This document shows positions 44,129 through 53,499 of a stretch of DNA of 64,000 nucleotides, in pieces (the first letter of the stretch is position 1; every line of letters begins with the position of its first letter). The notes below the pieces were generated by a model. The model was not told the DNA's origin. It made no database searches and was given only the letters and a program-made list of their open reading frames with translations. Origin of the DNA: Candidatus Methylomirabilota bacterium (GTDB lineage: Bacteria > Methylomirabilota > Methylomirabilia > Methylomirabilales > Methylomirabilaceae); the NCBI GenBank assembly GCA_003104975.1, contig PQAM01000010.1, positions 362,577 through 426,576 on the forward strand, in the 5' to 3' direction. Made by a program: the position numbers and the translations under genes.

Positions 44129-45187
44129 ATGCAGTGCTGTAACGGGGTGGGCAGACGCGATTTCTTGTTGCTGGTTGCGGGGTCCTTGCTTGGATATATG
44201 TGGCCTCGCGACGCCTATAGTTTCATCAGCATCATCTCTGAGGCTGATGAGAACGAGATCGGCAAGCGGGCAGATCAGGAGATTCTCGGCCGGTTCGGAC
44301 GGTACCGCGATCAGCAACTGCAGGCGTATGTCGAATCGATCGGCCAGCGACTGCTCGTCGGGATCGGACCCACCAGTTTCCGGTACAGCTTCAAGATCGT
44401 CGATGTCCCGGAGGTTAACGCCATGGCCCTGCCTGGCGGCTATATCTATATCACCCGAGGGATGCTGGCGATGTTGAACAGCGAGGCCCAACTCGCAGGG
44501 GTCCTCGGTCACGAGATTGGTCACGTCACCTCCCGCCATGCGGCGAAACAGCTCACCAAGGCGTTCGGCGCCCAGATCCTGTCGCTGGGTCTCATGGTCG
44601 TCAGTCCGGGCGGTCGCGAGAATACGGGGGAGTGGGCGAAGGTGTCGGCCGCCCTCTCCGACCATGTCCTCTTGGGGTACGGTCGAGAGGCGGAGCTGGA
44701 GGCCGATGAGCTTGGACTCCGTACGGCCTACCGCGCCGGGTATAATCCGGGTGAGATGGTAGCGTTCCTGAATGCCATGAAGATGAAAGAACGACTGGAG
44801 GCGTTGGGTTATCACGGCTTTAAGGGGACCCATCCGGAGACGATCGACCGCGTCGTCAAGGCCGAAACGATGGCGTCGATTCTCATTGGGCAGGGTAGCG
44901 GCGGTCTCGAAGTGAAGGTGAACGAGTACAAGGCGCACCTTGACGGTCTCGTGTACGGCGCAAAGCGGGACTATCGGCGCGTGCGGATCTATGTCGCCAA
45001 AGAGGGCGATACGCCTGCGACTGTTGCCAGGGAGATCCTGGGCGATCAGCAACTTGCGTGGGAGGTGGCGAACCTGAACGGGGTCAAGGAGGCCGTGACC
45101 TTCCATGAGGGGGATCAGGTGAAACTGCTGTCGCCGGTGTCCGAGGGATCGATCGGGGGACGGCATTTGAAGCTGTCGCCAAACTGA
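44129..45187 (+). CDS. M48 metalloprotease with C-terminal LysM-like domain
   Basis: 352 residues (ATG at 44129; a GTG lies directly before). N-terminal GRRDFLLLVAGSLLG has a twin-arginine signal pattern. The zinc site is HEIGH at 128-132, with the third ligand in EAELEADELG, as in the BepA/YfgC and Oma1 families that degrade misfolded outer-membrane proteins. The last about 60 residues (VRIYVAKEGDTPATVAREIL, then NLNGVKEAVTFHEGDQV) form a LysM-type domain that would bind peptidoglycan. Confidence 0.9.
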   Translation: MQCCNGVGRRDFLLLVAGSLLGYMWPRDAYSFISIISEADENEIGKRADQEILGRFGRYRDQQLQAYVESIGQRLLVGIGPTSFRYSFKIVDVPEVNAMALPGGYIYITRGMLAMLNSEAQLAGVLGHEIGHVTSRHAAKQLTKAFGAQILSLGLMVVSPGGRENTGEWAKVSAALSDHVLLGYGREAELEADELGLRTAYRAGYNPGEMVAFLNAMKMKERLEALGYHGFKGTHPETIDRVVKAETMASILIGQGSGGLEVKVNEYKAHLDGLVYGAKRDYRRVRIYVAKEGDTPATVAREILGDQQLAWEVANLNGVKEAVTFHEGDQVKLLSPVSEGSIGGRHLKLSPN

Positions 45188-45310
45188 GTACCCGGGTTGG
45201 AACATCCCTCCGCCCCCTCTCATCACGAGCCGGGGGATTTTTATTTTGTAGAGGCGTCGACCAACTCGATACAACTCCCCGAGTGGGTCGAAAGAGGCCG
45301 TGCAACGATA

Positions 45311-46057
45311 ATGCCGAACGGAACGATTGATCATATGCGAACAGGTGGGGGGGCAAGAGAGGGCGACGCTATTCGCCGGATGTTCGGCGGGATCGCCCCT
45401 CGGTATGATCTGCTCAATCGCCTGCTCAGTCTCGCGCGCGATCGCGTGTGGCGTCGAGAGGCTGTCGCGCAAGCCAGTCTTTCCCCGGGCGGGATGGCGC
45501 TTGATGTCTGCACCGGGACCGCCGATATGGCCCTCGAATTGGCAAGGCAGTATCCATCCGCCAAGGCGATCCTCGGGGTCGATTTCTGCCTGCCGATGAT
45601 TCGTATCGGGACCGAAAAGGTTGCGCGCAAAGGTCTGGCCGGTCGTATTCGGCTTCAGGGCGCCTCCGCTGAGGCGCTGCCGTTCCGCGCCGATACATTC
45701 GATGCCGTTACCATCGCCTTCGGCATTCGGAACGTGGAGGACCGCCAATGCGGGCTGGCGGAGCTCTGGAGGGTGCTGCGTCCGGGAGGCGTCGCTGTCG
45801 TGCTAGAGTTTACCACACCGCAGGGACCGCTCTTCGGGTGGCTGTATCGTCTCTATTTCCAATCCGGTCTCCCATGGGTAGGCGGCCTGATTTCAGGGGA
45901 CGCACAGGCGTATCAGTATCTGCCGGCCTCCGTTGCCGCGTTTCCCACCCCGCAGGAATTCTCCAGGATGATGGAAGAGGTCGGCTTCCTCGAGGTACAG
46001 TTCCGGACCCTCACCGGCGGGATTGTCACCCTTCATGTGGGGAAGAAATCGACGTGA
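45311..46057 (+). CDS. ubiE: Ubiquinone/menaquinone C-methyltransferase
   Basis: SAM-dependent methyltransferase that completes the quinone ring. Motifs: FGGIAPRYDLLNRLLSLARD at the N-terminus, the SAM site LDVCTGTADMALELA, GVDFCLPMI, and the family-specific FGIRNVEDR and PGGVAVVLEFTTP, YQYLPASV. The open frame starts upstream at a TTG (45197), but the region before 45311 is not protein-like; ATG 45311 gives 248 residues and ATG 45335 is also possible. The stop overlaps the prenyltransferase start, so quinone synthesis genes are coupled. Menaquinone is the likelier product given the neighbour. Confidence 0.9.
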   Translation: MPNGTIDHMRTGGGAREGDAIRRMFGGIAPRYDLLNRLLSLARDRVWRREAVAQASLSPGGMALDVCTGTADMALELARQYPSAKAILGVDFCLPMIRIGTEKVARKGLAGRIRLQGASAEALPFRADTFDAVTIAFGIRNVEDRQCGLAELWRVLRPGGVAVVLEFTTPQGPLFGWLYRLYFQSGLPWVGGLISGDAQAYQYLPASVAAFPTPQEFSRMMEEVGFLEVQFRTLTGGIVTLHVGKKST

Positions 46058-46926
46058 ACCTGCTGCAACCGGCCCTTCGTCGAACCGGCGTCTATCTTGA
46101 AATGGTGAAGTTTTCGCACACCGTCTTCGCGCTGCCGTTTGCCTTGATGGGTGCGATCCTGGCGGCTCGAGGGGTTCCTGCGTCGTCGACCCTGTTCTGG
46201 ATTATGCTGGCGATGGTCGGGGCGAGGAGTGGAGCCATGGCGATGAATCGCCTGGCCGATCAGCAGTTTGACGCGAGCAATCCCCGCACGCGGGAACGGG
46301 CCCTGCCGCAAGGTCTCGTGCGGCGCGGCGAGGTGATCCTTTTTATGCTCGGATCCTTCGCGCTGTTCCTGTTCGCCGCCTCCCGACTGAACCCGCTCTG
46401 CCTGAAGCTGGCCCCCTTTGCGATGGTGGTGCTGGTTCTGTACTCCTACACCAAGCGCGTTACCTTTCTGTCCCACCTCGTGTTGGGACTGGCGCTGGCC
46501 TTGGCGCCCCTCGGCGCATGGATCGCCATCACCGGGGAGATGGCGGTCGTGCCGATCGTCCTCGGTATTGCCGTCCTGTTCTGGGTTGCCGGATTCGACA
46601 TCCTGTACGCCATGGCGGATATCGACTTCGATCGAGGCGCCGGCCTCCATTCGATTCCGGCCAGGTTCGGCATACCGGTCGGGATGGGCATTTCCCGTGT
46701 CTTCCACCTGGTGACCCTGCTGCTCCTCATTATACTGATGTTCCTCTGGGATCTGCGCGCGCTCTATTTGATCGGTGTTCTATCGGCCGCCGGCCTGCTG
46801 CTGTATGAGCACCTATTGCTTTTTCGTTACGGTCTGAAGCGGCTTGATGCCGCCTTTTTTACGGCCAACGGTCTGCTGAGCATCTGTCTATTTGGTTTCA
46901 CCCTTCTCGATGTGCTGCTGTTGTAG
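46054..46926 (+). CDS. UbiA-family prenyltransferase, MqnP-like
   Basis: 290 residues from GTG 46054, which overlaps the ubiE stop. Membrane protein with the first Asp motif in NRLADQQFDASNPRTRERAL and the second in AMADIDFDRGAGLHSIPARFG. The sequence style (EMVKFSHTVFALPFALMGA) matches MqnP, the prenyltransferase of the futalosine menaquinone route, better than classic UbiA or MenA. With UbiE it supplies late steps of menaquinone synthesis; presence of the other mqn genes cannot be judged here. Length and membrane-segment number are normal. Confidence 0.85.
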   Translation: MNLLQPALRRTGVYLEMVKFSHTVFALPFALMGAILAARGVPASSTLFWIMLAMVGARSGAMAMNRLADQQFDASNPRTRERALPQGLVRRGEVILFMLGSFALFLFAASRLNPLCLKLAPFAMVVLVLYSYTKRVTFLSHLVLGLALALAPLGAWIAITGEMAVVPIVLGIAVLFWVAGFDILYAMADIDFDRGAGLHSIPARFGIPVGMGISRVFHLVTLLLLIILMFLWDLRALYLIGVLSAAGLLLYEHLLLFRYGLKRLDAAFFTANGLLSICLFGFTLLDVLLL

Positions 46927-46979
46927 TAAGATCGGAGTGCAAACGGGGTATGCTTCATTGCTCCGAAAGTCTCCCGTGC

Positions 46980-47065
46980 CATTGCGAGGTGAAGCCGAAG
47001 CATTTTCACAGTCGTTCGGGGCAACTACGGTGAGATTGCCGCACTCCCGTTGGTCGCTCGCAATG
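46980..47065 (+). repeat. REP-like palindromic element
   Basis: CATTGCGAG (46980-46988) and CTCGCAATG (47057-47065) are perfect reverse complements at the ends of an 86-base element. The interior is partly complementary too (GAAGCCGAAGC and GAGATTGCCGCACTCCCG). This is a form common as dispersed intergenic repeats. The 290-base gap between mqnP-like gene and tRNA-Ala holds nothing else I can identify. Confidence 0.6.
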
Positions 47066-47217
47066 ACAAGCCTGCAAGAAACCCGGCGTTGCTGCAACTT
47101 TTCATGCTCGTAGGCGTGCAACCGATGCACGGACTATCGGTTGGACGGTAAGGCGAAGGACATGAGATTTACGGGCAATCTCAGCGGAAACGCAGTACTG
47201 GTCATCAGCGGAATAAA

Positions 47218-47293
47218 TGGTGGAGCTGACGGGATTCGAACCCGTGGCCTCGTGACTGCCAGTCACGCGCGCTCCCAACTGCGCCACAGCCCC
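47218..47293 (-). tRNA. tRNA-Ala (anticodon GGC)
   Basis: On the minus strand, 76 nt with encoded CCA. Acceptor GGGGCTG pairs with CAGCTCC (one G-U), D arm GCGCAGTTGGGAGCGC, anticodon stem-loop CGTGA-CTGGCAG-TCACG with anticodon GGC (codon GCC), T arm ACGGGTTCGAATCCCGT. Confidence 0.95.
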
Positions 47294-47307
47294 ACATCGG
47301 TCGGCGT

Positions 47308-47568
47308 ATGAACAGGGATGATTTAAGCGAACAGGAGAAAGCCTGTCAAGGGAAATCTTCCTCAGGCCCTGTGCGATCAGAGTCGTACGTCGGGGCCCAT
47401 ATCTGTTTTTTCTGCGGGCGGACCATGACAGTTCGGGATACATATCTTCTGGCGGAAAAGCCGACCTCGGATATCGTTCGGAGTGTCTGCCGCCACTGCT
47501 ACCTTCGAAAAAGTCTCGAGATTCGTCAAGCGGTCGCGCAAGAACGCGACGAAGGATTCATCCGTTAG
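47308..47568 (+). CDS. Small zinc-finger-type protein, 86 residues
   Basis: Two cysteine pairs, CFFCG and CRHC, 30 residues apart, are the only clear feature and suggest one zinc ribbon. The first 28 residues are polar and look disordered. There is no known family. It lies between the tRNA-Ala (opposite strand) and the glycosyltransferase, with a 56-base gap to the latter. It could be a small regulator, but nothing confirms that. Confidence 0.6.
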   Translation: MNRDDLSEQEKACQGKSSSGPVRSESYVGAHICFFCGRTMTVRDTYLLAEKPTSDIVRSVCRHCYLRKSLEIRQAVAQERDEGFIR

Positions 47569-47624
47569 CCGAAACCCGGACGAAAGATGTCGACGCCGCT
47601 CCAACTTGTACATACGCTCAAACC

Positions 47625-48560
47625 ATGACGACGATAGCCGGCGACCTACCGCTGGTCTCGATTATCACACCGTCGTTTAACCAGGGACGGTTCATTCGAG
47701 AGACCATCGAGAGCGTCCTATCCCAGGATTACCCGAAGCTGGAATACCTCGTCATGGATGGGGGTTCTACGGACGAGACCCTTGAGATTCTGCGCAGCTA
47801 TGATGCGCGGTTGACCTGGAGATCGGGGCCGGACGGGGGACAGGCGGAGGCCGTCAATACGGGGATCCGCCTGGCTCAGGGTCAGATTCTCGGATGGCTG
47901 AATTCTGACGACACCTACCTGCCCGGCGCGGTGAGGGCGGCCGTGAGCTACCTGACGGCCTATCCGGATACGGCGATGGTATATGGGGATGCCCACTACA
48001 TCGATGAACGGAACCGCGTGATCGGAGTCTATCCCACCGAGGATTTCGACCGGCATCGACTGGCCAAGGCCTGCTTCATATGCCAGCCTGCCGCTTTTTT
48101 CCGGCGGTCGGCCGTTGAGACCGTAGGTGGGCTCGATCCTGGCCTACAGTACTGCATGGACTACGAGCTGTGGATTCGGTTGGGGCGTCAGTTTCGGATC
48201 GATCGGATTCCGCATACCCTGGCCAACACTCGCCAGTACCCTCAAACCAAGACGTGGGCTCAACGGGATCGGCTGTTCGAGGAGCTGTCCGGAGTGACGC
48301 AACGCTCGTTCGGTTATACATCGCGCCACTGGCGGATCTGGCACGCCTATGCTCGCCTGAAAGGGTTCTCGTGGCCGCTTGCTCGGACGGTGTTGTATCC
48401 GGCCAGGACACTGCTTCCGGAACGTGTTTTTTTTGAAATGAGGAAGCGGCTGCCGCTTTGGATCAATCGAGTGATCTTCTGGGATATGCGTACCTGGAAA
48501 AATGAACCTGAAGTGACTCCGCATCATCCTCCGACGGATGACGACGCACTGAACCTCTGA
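47625..48560 (+). CDS. Family 2 glycosyltransferase
   Basis: 311 residues. The GT-A start PLVSIITPSFNQGRFI, the metal-binding LGWLNSDDTYLPGA (SDD in the DXD place) and AMVYGDAHYID, then AAFFRRSAVETVGG and the acidic YCMDYELWIRLG are all typical of inverting GT2 enzymes that add sugars to surface polysaccharides. No membrane segments. The 3' end overlaps the convergent ABC gene by 37 bases. Confidence 0.9.
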   Translation: MTTIAGDLPLVSIITPSFNQGRFIRETIESVLSQDYPKLEYLVMDGGSTDETLEILRSYDARLTWRSGPDGGQAEAVNTGIRLAQGQILGWLNSDDTYLPGAVRAAVSYLTAYPDTAMVYGDAHYIDERNRVIGVYPTEDFDRHRLAKACFICQPAAFFRRSAVETVGGLDPGLQYCMDYELWIRLGRQFRIDRIPHTLANTRQYPQTKTWAQRDRLFEELSGVTQRSFGYTSRHWRIWHAYARLKGFSWPLARTVLYPARTLLPERVFFEMRKRLPLWINRVIFWDMRTWKNEPEVTPHHPPTDDDALNL

Positions 48561-49378
48561 TACTCCGCGACCACCTGGTCGGCCGCGCCGCCGCCGGCGA
48601 CCCGCCCGTGGTGGAGCCAGATGGCTGTCCGGCAGGTTGTCTGGATCAGCTTGAGATCATGCGATACCAGGACGATCGTGACCCCCTTTGCCTTGAACGA
48701 TTCCATCCGCTCCTCGCACTTCTTCTGGAAGGCGGCATCTCCGACAGAAAAGAGTTCGTCAATCAGGAGCAGGTCCGGCTCGACGTCCGTCGCGATGGCG
48801 AATCCGAGGCGGGCGGACATCCCGACTGAATAGTTCATCAACGGTACGTCAATGAACTCCTCCAGCTCGGCGAACCTCACAATACGATCAAGTCGTTGTT
48901 CGAGCTGTTTCTGTGAGAATCCCAAAAGGGATCCATAGAGAAAGATGTTTTCTCGTCCGGTCAGGAACGTGTCAAACCCGGCGCCAAGCTCAATGAGAGG
49001 CGCGATTCGTCCTCGCACAACGACCCGTCCGACCGATGGCGGAATAATACCGGCGATCACCTTTAAGAGCGTACTCTTGCCCGCTCCGTTGGCCCCGATA
49101 ATCCCAAGGATCTCACCCTGATCCACCGAGAACGAGACATCACGCAGCGGCCAGAACTGGTCCCGTTCTTTTGTCCGACCCTTTACCAGCCGAATGGCCG
49201 AGTCCCGTAAGGATCTCGTGCGTTCCCGGTGGAGGAGCAGGCGAATCGAGAGCTTCTCTACTGCAAGAACCGGCGCATGTCCCGATCGAGTTGATAGGGG
49301 TAAACTCTCAGTCCGGTTGACGCTGTTCAGCGCCCCGACCGGTTGCGACATTCGGCCTGCTACCACGCCATCAGACAT
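48524..49378 (-). CDS. wzt: Polysaccharide ABC transporter ATPase, Wzt type without sugar-binding domain
   Basis: 284 residues. Walker A GANGAGKST, signature YSVGMSARLGFA and Walker B LLLIDELFSVGD are all present; the family-specific ELGAGFDTFLTGREN is seen too. It lacks the 150-residue C-terminal carbohydrate-binding domain of the second transporter at 57086, so it may export a chain without terminal recognition, like capsule (KpsT-type) or Wzk-type systems. An N-terminal extension of about 40 residues precedes the domain. Follows its permease with an eight-base overlap. Confidence 0.9.
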   Translation of the reverse strand: MSDGVVAGRMSQPVGALNSVNRTESLPLSTRSGHAPVLAVEKLSIRLLLHRERTRSLRDSAIRLVKGRTKERDQFWPLRDVSFSVDQGEILGIIGANGAGKSTLLKVIAGIIPPSVGRVVVRGRIAPLIELGAGFDTFLTGRENIFLYGSLLGFSQKQLEQRLDRIVRFAELEEFIDVPLMNYSVGMSARLGFAIATDVEPDLLLIDELFSVGDAAFQKKCEERMESFKAKGVTIVLVSHDLKLIQTTCRTAIWLHHGRVAGGGAADQVVAEYQRFSASSSVGG

Positions 49379-50198
49379 AATGGATGAACCGGGACTCGAA
49401 TCGGTGAAAGACGACCCACCCGATAGCGAGAGTAGCCATGGAGAGGGCGAGTCCGGAGATCAAGGCCCCGATGGGAGGCGCCGTACCCAGGTAGACAGGG
49501 GCTCGAAGCGATTCCAGAAGTGCGAACATAGGATTCATATACAGCAGAAGCTTGAATTTGTCCGGGATGATCTCTGGTGGGAAGAAGATCGGGGTCGCGT
49601 AGAACCAGGCCAACAGCCCCGCTTCATAGAAATACTTGACGTCCCGGAAGAAGACATTGAAGGTTCCCATGAGTAAGGCGATGCCCAGCGCGAAACAGGT
49701 CAGGCTGATGAGCGGGATCGGGAGCCAGAGCAGATGCAGGCTGAAACCCGCACCGACCGCGGCCATCAAGAGAAAAAGCGGGATCAATGTGAAGACGAAG
49801 TTCACGACTTGCGACACGACAGTGGCGAGTGGGAAGATCGCCTTGGGCACGAAGACCTTTCGGATGATAGGGCCGTTGACTACAACGCTGTCCAGGCCTC
49901 TTGAGGTGCCTGCCGAGAACAGATTCCACCCCAGTAGGGCTGTAAACACATACAGCGGGTAGTTGGGGCGGGTGCTGAAAATCCTGGAGAAGACCATCGT
50001 AAAGATGATCATAGCCAGCAGAGGATTCAACACCGTCCAGGCGAATCCAAGCACTGACCGCTTATAGCGGAGCTTGACCTCCCGGATGACGAGCTGCCGC
50101 AACAGCGCCCGATACCGGAAGAGGGTCACAAGGGGACCCGAGGACCGGTGATCCGCAATATAGAGTCCAGGCTGAAGGACGCCCGTTTCAGGATTCAT
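49371..50198 (-). CDS. wzm: Polysaccharide ABC transporter permease, Wzm type
   Basis: The start is the ATG at 50198 (MNPETGVLQ), which gives 275 residues; the longer open frame upstream is not protein-like. Six membrane segments in the ABC-2 arrangement, with the family segment KLRYKRSVLGFAWTVLNPLL at the N-terminus, IRKVFVPKAIFPLATVVSQV in the middle and FYATPIFFPPEIIP near the end. The cytosolic ATPase partner is the next gene. Divergently transcribed from the nucleotidyltransferase gene at 50404, with about 205 bases between. Confidence 0.9.
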   Translation of the reverse strand: MNPETGVLQPGLYIADHRSSGPLVTLFRYRALLRQLVIREVKLRYKRSVLGFAWTVLNPLLAMIIFTMVFSRIFSTRPNYPLYVFTALLGWNLFSAGTSRGLDSVVVNGPIIRKVFVPKAIFPLATVVSQVVNFVFTLIPLFLLMAAVGAGFSLHLLWLPIPLISLTCFALGIALLMGTFNVFFRDVKYFYEAGLLAWFYATPIFFPPEIIPDKFKLLLYMNPMFALLESLRAPVYLGTAPPIGALISGLALSMATLAIGWVVFHRFESRFIHYV

Positions 50199-50403
50199 TG
50201 AACCTTCGATTGTGTCCTCCGACACCGACAGGCGGCTGTCTGATAGATGTGACAAATGGTAGACTAGCCATGGCAACACTGTCAAGCGCATCGACGCCCC
50301 GAAAATATTTGCCCGCCCCCGATTCAATGTGGTACCGTTTTTGCGCTGACGATGACGTGTGTCGCTTCGGGCATCGTCTCTTAGTCGGGAGATATGAAAA
50401 TCA

Positions 50404-51027
50404 ATGAAGACAACTTCTGTGGCGGCCAGACGCCGGATGTTCTTAGAGATGGCCGGCAGGCGCGCACAACCGGGGACCGGTAGCGCCCGGATCTTTTTGG
50501 AGGCTCGAACCGCGATGACACGCTGGCCTGATCTGACGCCGATACTTACGGGCATCCCATGGGCCGTCGTGGGGGCGGTCGCCACTCGAGCCTACATGCC
50601 TGAGCGTACGACTCAGGACCTGGACATTCTCGTACACGCGTCGGATCAAGAGGAGGTAAGAGTACGTCTACAGCGAGCCGGCTTTCTCCAGGTGCAAGCG
50701 CTTGCTATCGGGGGCATGACGTGGCGGTCCCCTTCGGGCGCTTTGGTGGATGTTATTGAGTCCCGGGCGGCGTGGGTACCCGAGGCGCTTCAGTCGCTGA
50801 AACAGGACCGGCAGGGACTTCCGGTGTTTGACCTGCCATACCTCGTCCTGATGAAGGTTGAGGCGGGACGCGCGCAGGACCTGGCGGATGCGGCGCGCAT
50901 GCTCGGGGCAGCATCGGAGGACCGCTGTCAGGAGACCCGCGAACTTTTCGGTCGCTCTCTGCCCGACGCACTGGACGACCTGGAGAGCCTGATCGCATTA
51001 GGCCGCCTCGAGATGGGAAGTGGGTGA
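50404..51027 (+). CDS. Nucleotidyltransferase-like protein (AbiEii / DUF6036 type)
   Basis: 207 residues. The relevant core is PWAVVGAVATRAYMPERTTQ, then DLDILVH, a GG/AVATR-type nucleotide-binding loop with the DxD. This matches antitoxin-type or AbiEii-like nucleotidyltransferases found in toxin-antitoxin and defence loci. The first 35 residues may not be translated; an ATG at 50515 is an alternative start. The downstream nucleotidyltransferase gene overlaps or nearly touches it, so the pair is one unit. Confidence 0.75.
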   Translation: MKTTSVAARRRMFLEMAGRRAQPGTGSARIFLEARTAMTRWPDLTPILTGIPWAVVGAVATRAYMPERTTQDLDILVHASDQEEVRVRLQRAGFLQVQALAIGGMTWRSPSGALVDVIESRAAWVPEALQSLKQDRQGLPVFDLPYLVLMKVEAGRAQDLADAARMLGAASEDRCQETRELFGRSLPDALDDLESLIALGRLEMGSG

Positions 51028-51043
51028 TGTTCTTAGGGCTTCC

Positions 51044-51549
51044 ATGAGCGACGTTCAACAGCTTAATGACGCAGCCGAACAGGTGGTCCAAGCATTCCTG
51101 GCGCAGCTTCATCAGCACCTGGGCCACTGTCTCATCTCCGTTGTTCTCTATGGCTCGGCGGCTAGAGGGGAACTCAGATTGACCTCCGACATCGATCTCC
51201 TGGTCATCGCCGAGCAGTTGCCCAAAGGCGCCTTCCTTCGTGCTGAACCGATCCACCAGGCTCGCGAAGCGATCGGCCCGCTGTGCGAGACCCTGTTCGA
51301 ACGGCTGGGCTGGTATCCGTATATCTCGGTCATCCTGAAGACGCCGCAGGAAGCTGAGCGCGGGTCGCGGCTATTTCTGGACATGGTCGAGGACGCCAAA
51401 CTGCTCTACGACAGGGCAGGGTTCTTCCAGCGGCAATTGAACGAGCTGCGGGAAAAGCTGACGCGGCTTGGCGCACGACGTATCGCGATCGACGGTGCGT
51501 GGTACTGGGACCTGAAACCGGACTACCGGTGGGGCGACGTGATCGAGCT

Positions 51550-51553
<4 letters not shown>
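51044..51553 (+). CDS. Minimal nucleotidyltransferase (MNT) of a HEPN-MNT pair
   Basis: 169 residues from ATG 51044; a GTG at 51020 is also in frame. The catalytic motif VVLYGSAARGELRLTSDIDL has the GS-x10-DxD pattern of pol-beta-like minimal nucleotidyltransferases. In HEPN-MNT toxin-antitoxin modules the MNT protein adds AMP to the HEPN RNase toxin and silences it. The stop overlaps the start of the HEPN gene (ATGA). The last 96 bases up to and past the stop occur again at 54625-54720. Confidence 0.85.

Positions 51554-51558
<5 letters not shown>
51463..51558 (+). repeat. 96-bp direct repeat, copy 1
   Basis: Contains the end of the MNT gene and the first codons of the HEPN gene. Copy 2 is at 54625-54720 with only two differences (G/A at 51497 and C/T at 51505 of this copy). 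The copies are 3162 bases apart. Confidence 0.9.
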
Positions 51559-52171
<613 letters not shown>

Positions 52172-52229
52172 CAATGACGGAGAGACTCTTCGTGTTGAGC
52201 AGGAAACCGGAGATTGAGGGGGACTGTCC

Positions 52230-52511
52230 ATGAGCACTAAGACCTTAAAAATACGGTACCCAGAGGATTTACCGGAAGCGATGGGCGAAACACCTGAGGA
52301 GTTTGAGCGAGAACTTCAATTCCTCGTTGCCGCTAAGCTCTATGAGATGGGCCGCATCTCCTCAGGTCGAGCGGCGGAACTGGCTGGAATGGGTCGCGTC
52401 GAATTCCTGAGCCGTCTCGGCCGATACCGTATCCCTGTGTTGAATTACCCCCTGGAAGAGCTGGACCGTGAGATCAAGCAGGCCCGTGAAAGAGCGCGGA
52501 AGGCCTCTTGA
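52230..52511 (+). CDS. UPF0175-type antitoxin
   Basis: 93 residues with the UPF0175 pattern: RYPEDLPEAMGETPEEFERE, then AAKLYEMGRISSGRAAELAG (helix-turn-helix) and VEFLSRLGRYRIPVLNYPLE. Such proteins precede DUF3368 PIN-domain genes as antitoxins that also bind their own promoter. The stop overlaps the toxin start (TTGA). Confidence 0.85.
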   Translation: MSTKTLKIRYPEDLPEAMGETPEEFERELQFLVAAKLYEMGRISSGRAAELAGMGRVEFLSRLGRYRIPVLNYPLEELDREIKQARERARKAS

Positions 52512-52990
52512 GAGCTATTTGCAATACCAGCCCGCTGATCTTGCTGGCCAAAATCCATCGACTTGACCTTCTCGTCCAGCTTTACGAGGAGGTAGTCATT
52601 CCAGCATCGGTCCTGGATGAGGTCAAAGCGAAACCCGGCAAAGAAGCTGGACAGGTTCAGGCATTGCTACAAAACCGAAAGTGCCTCATCCGGAAGGCTG
52701 CAAAACGAGCTATGGCTGGGACCCCATCAGATTTAGGTGCAGGTGAGCGGGAAGTGGTTACCCTTGCTTTAGAAGCGAAGACGGCCCTTGTGGTCCTCGA
52801 TGACCAGCAGGGGCGGTGCGTTGCCCGAGAACGGGGCCTATCGATCACCGGCACGGTTGGAGTCCTTATCGAGGCGCGTGGGCGAGGCTTGATTCCTTCA
52901 GTGCGTCGCGAACTGGATCGTCTGATCGAGGCGGGGATGTGGATGGACGAGGTGTTTTATCACAGAATATTACAGCAGCTTGGTGAGTAA
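52508..52990 (+). CDS. DUF3368 PIN-domain toxin
   Basis: 160 residues from a TTG start at 52508. PIN fold: CNTSPLILLAKIHRLDLL (first acidic site here is Asn9-Thr-Ser, the usual DUF3368 form), IPASVLDEVKAKPG, LGAGEREVVTLALE and VVLDDQQGRCVARE with the paired Asp residues. Predicted RNase, inhibited by the protein before it. Confidence 0.85.
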   Translation: MRAICNTSPLILLAKIHRLDLLVQLYEEVVIPASVLDEVKAKPGKEAGQVQALLQNRKCLIRKAAKRAMAGTPSDLGAGEREVVTLALEAKTALVVLDDQQGRCVARERGLSITGTVGVLIEARGRGLIPSVRRELDRLIEAGMWMDEVFYHRILQQLGE

Positions 52991-52991
52991 T

Positions 52992-53080
52992 CGGCGCGCC
53001 CATTGGGATGAAAGTTGGTGCCCTACACCCTATGCGTCGGCGGCGCGCCCATGGGCATGAAAATCCGTACCTTGCACCCC
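52992..53080 (+). repeat. Imperfect direct repeat, two units of about 39 bases
   Basis: CGGCGCGCCCAT begins both units (52992 and 53041); after that about 18 of 27 bases agree, with shared ATGAAA and CACCC. They lie in the gap before the nucleotidyltransferase at 53137 and contain no gene. Confidence 0.55.
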
Positions 53081-53088
53081 CTCCCTCA

Positions 53089-53112
53089 CCCTCCCCCCTC
53101 GGAGGGGGAGGG
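53089..53112 (+). repeat. GC-rich inverted repeat
   Basis: CCCTCCCCC (53089-53097) pairs with GGGGGAGGG (53104-53112) around a 6-base loop. Hairpins of this kind recur as dispersed intergenic elements; a TTTTT run follows at 53128, so it might also reduce readthrough. Confidence 0.6.
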
Positions 53113-53136
53113 GACGAGTGGGGGGACTTTTTAGCA

Positions 53137-53499
53137 ATGGACAGTGTGGATCAGGGAGCACGCAGCGCCAGGACGACCTACGCGACACTGCTCGAGTCCT
53201 CGCTCAAGCAAGCTGTAACGGTCCTATCCCGCGTAGAAGGGGTCGGGCGGATCAGTCTGGTCGGGTCCTTTGCTCGCGGTCGGGCTGATCTCTTCACCGA
53301 ACTCGACATCCTGGTGGTCATGGAGACAGACCTGAGCTTCATCGATCGCCTTCGGATGCTGTACCCGCTCCTGGCCCTGCCCGTGGACCTGGACCTGTTG
53401 TGCTATACTCCTGACGAGTTTGAGCGGATGCACGACCGACCGTTCATGAAGCATCTGCGCGGGAAGGAGGTGGTTCTCTACGAGACGCACACCCCATGA
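53137..53499 (+). CDS. Small nucleotidyltransferase-domain protein
   Basis: 120 residues starting at ATG 53137; the open frame upstream runs through repeats and is rejected. ISLVGSFARGRADLFTELDI has the GSFARG and ELDI acidic motif of MNT-type proteins. YPLLALPVDLDLLCYTPDEF follows, an acidic site. It is followed by a broken HEPN gene, so this was once a second HEPN-MNT pair. Confidence 0.8.
   Translation: MDSVDQGARSARTTYATLLESSLKQAVTVLSRVEGVGRISLVGSFARGRADLFTELDILVVMETDLSFIDRLRMLYPLLALPVDLDLLCYTPDEFERMHDRPFMKHLRGKEVVLYETHTP

Noticed and set aside
44108-45748. 546-codon open frame on the minus strand
   Set aside because: It covers two unrelated plus-strand genes (M48 protease and ubiE) with clear motifs, so it is a shadow.
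52992-53080. CRISPR array
   Set aside because: Only two imperfect units with different interiors; no regular repeat-spacer pattern and no cas genes. The RecB-type nuclease at 5509 is far away and not Cas4 by context.
53008-53136. Longer N-terminus for the nucleotidyltransferase at 53137
   Set aside because: The extra residues are encoded by repeats and a GC-rich hairpin and are Pro/Gly/Ser-rich; the domain starts after ATG 53137.
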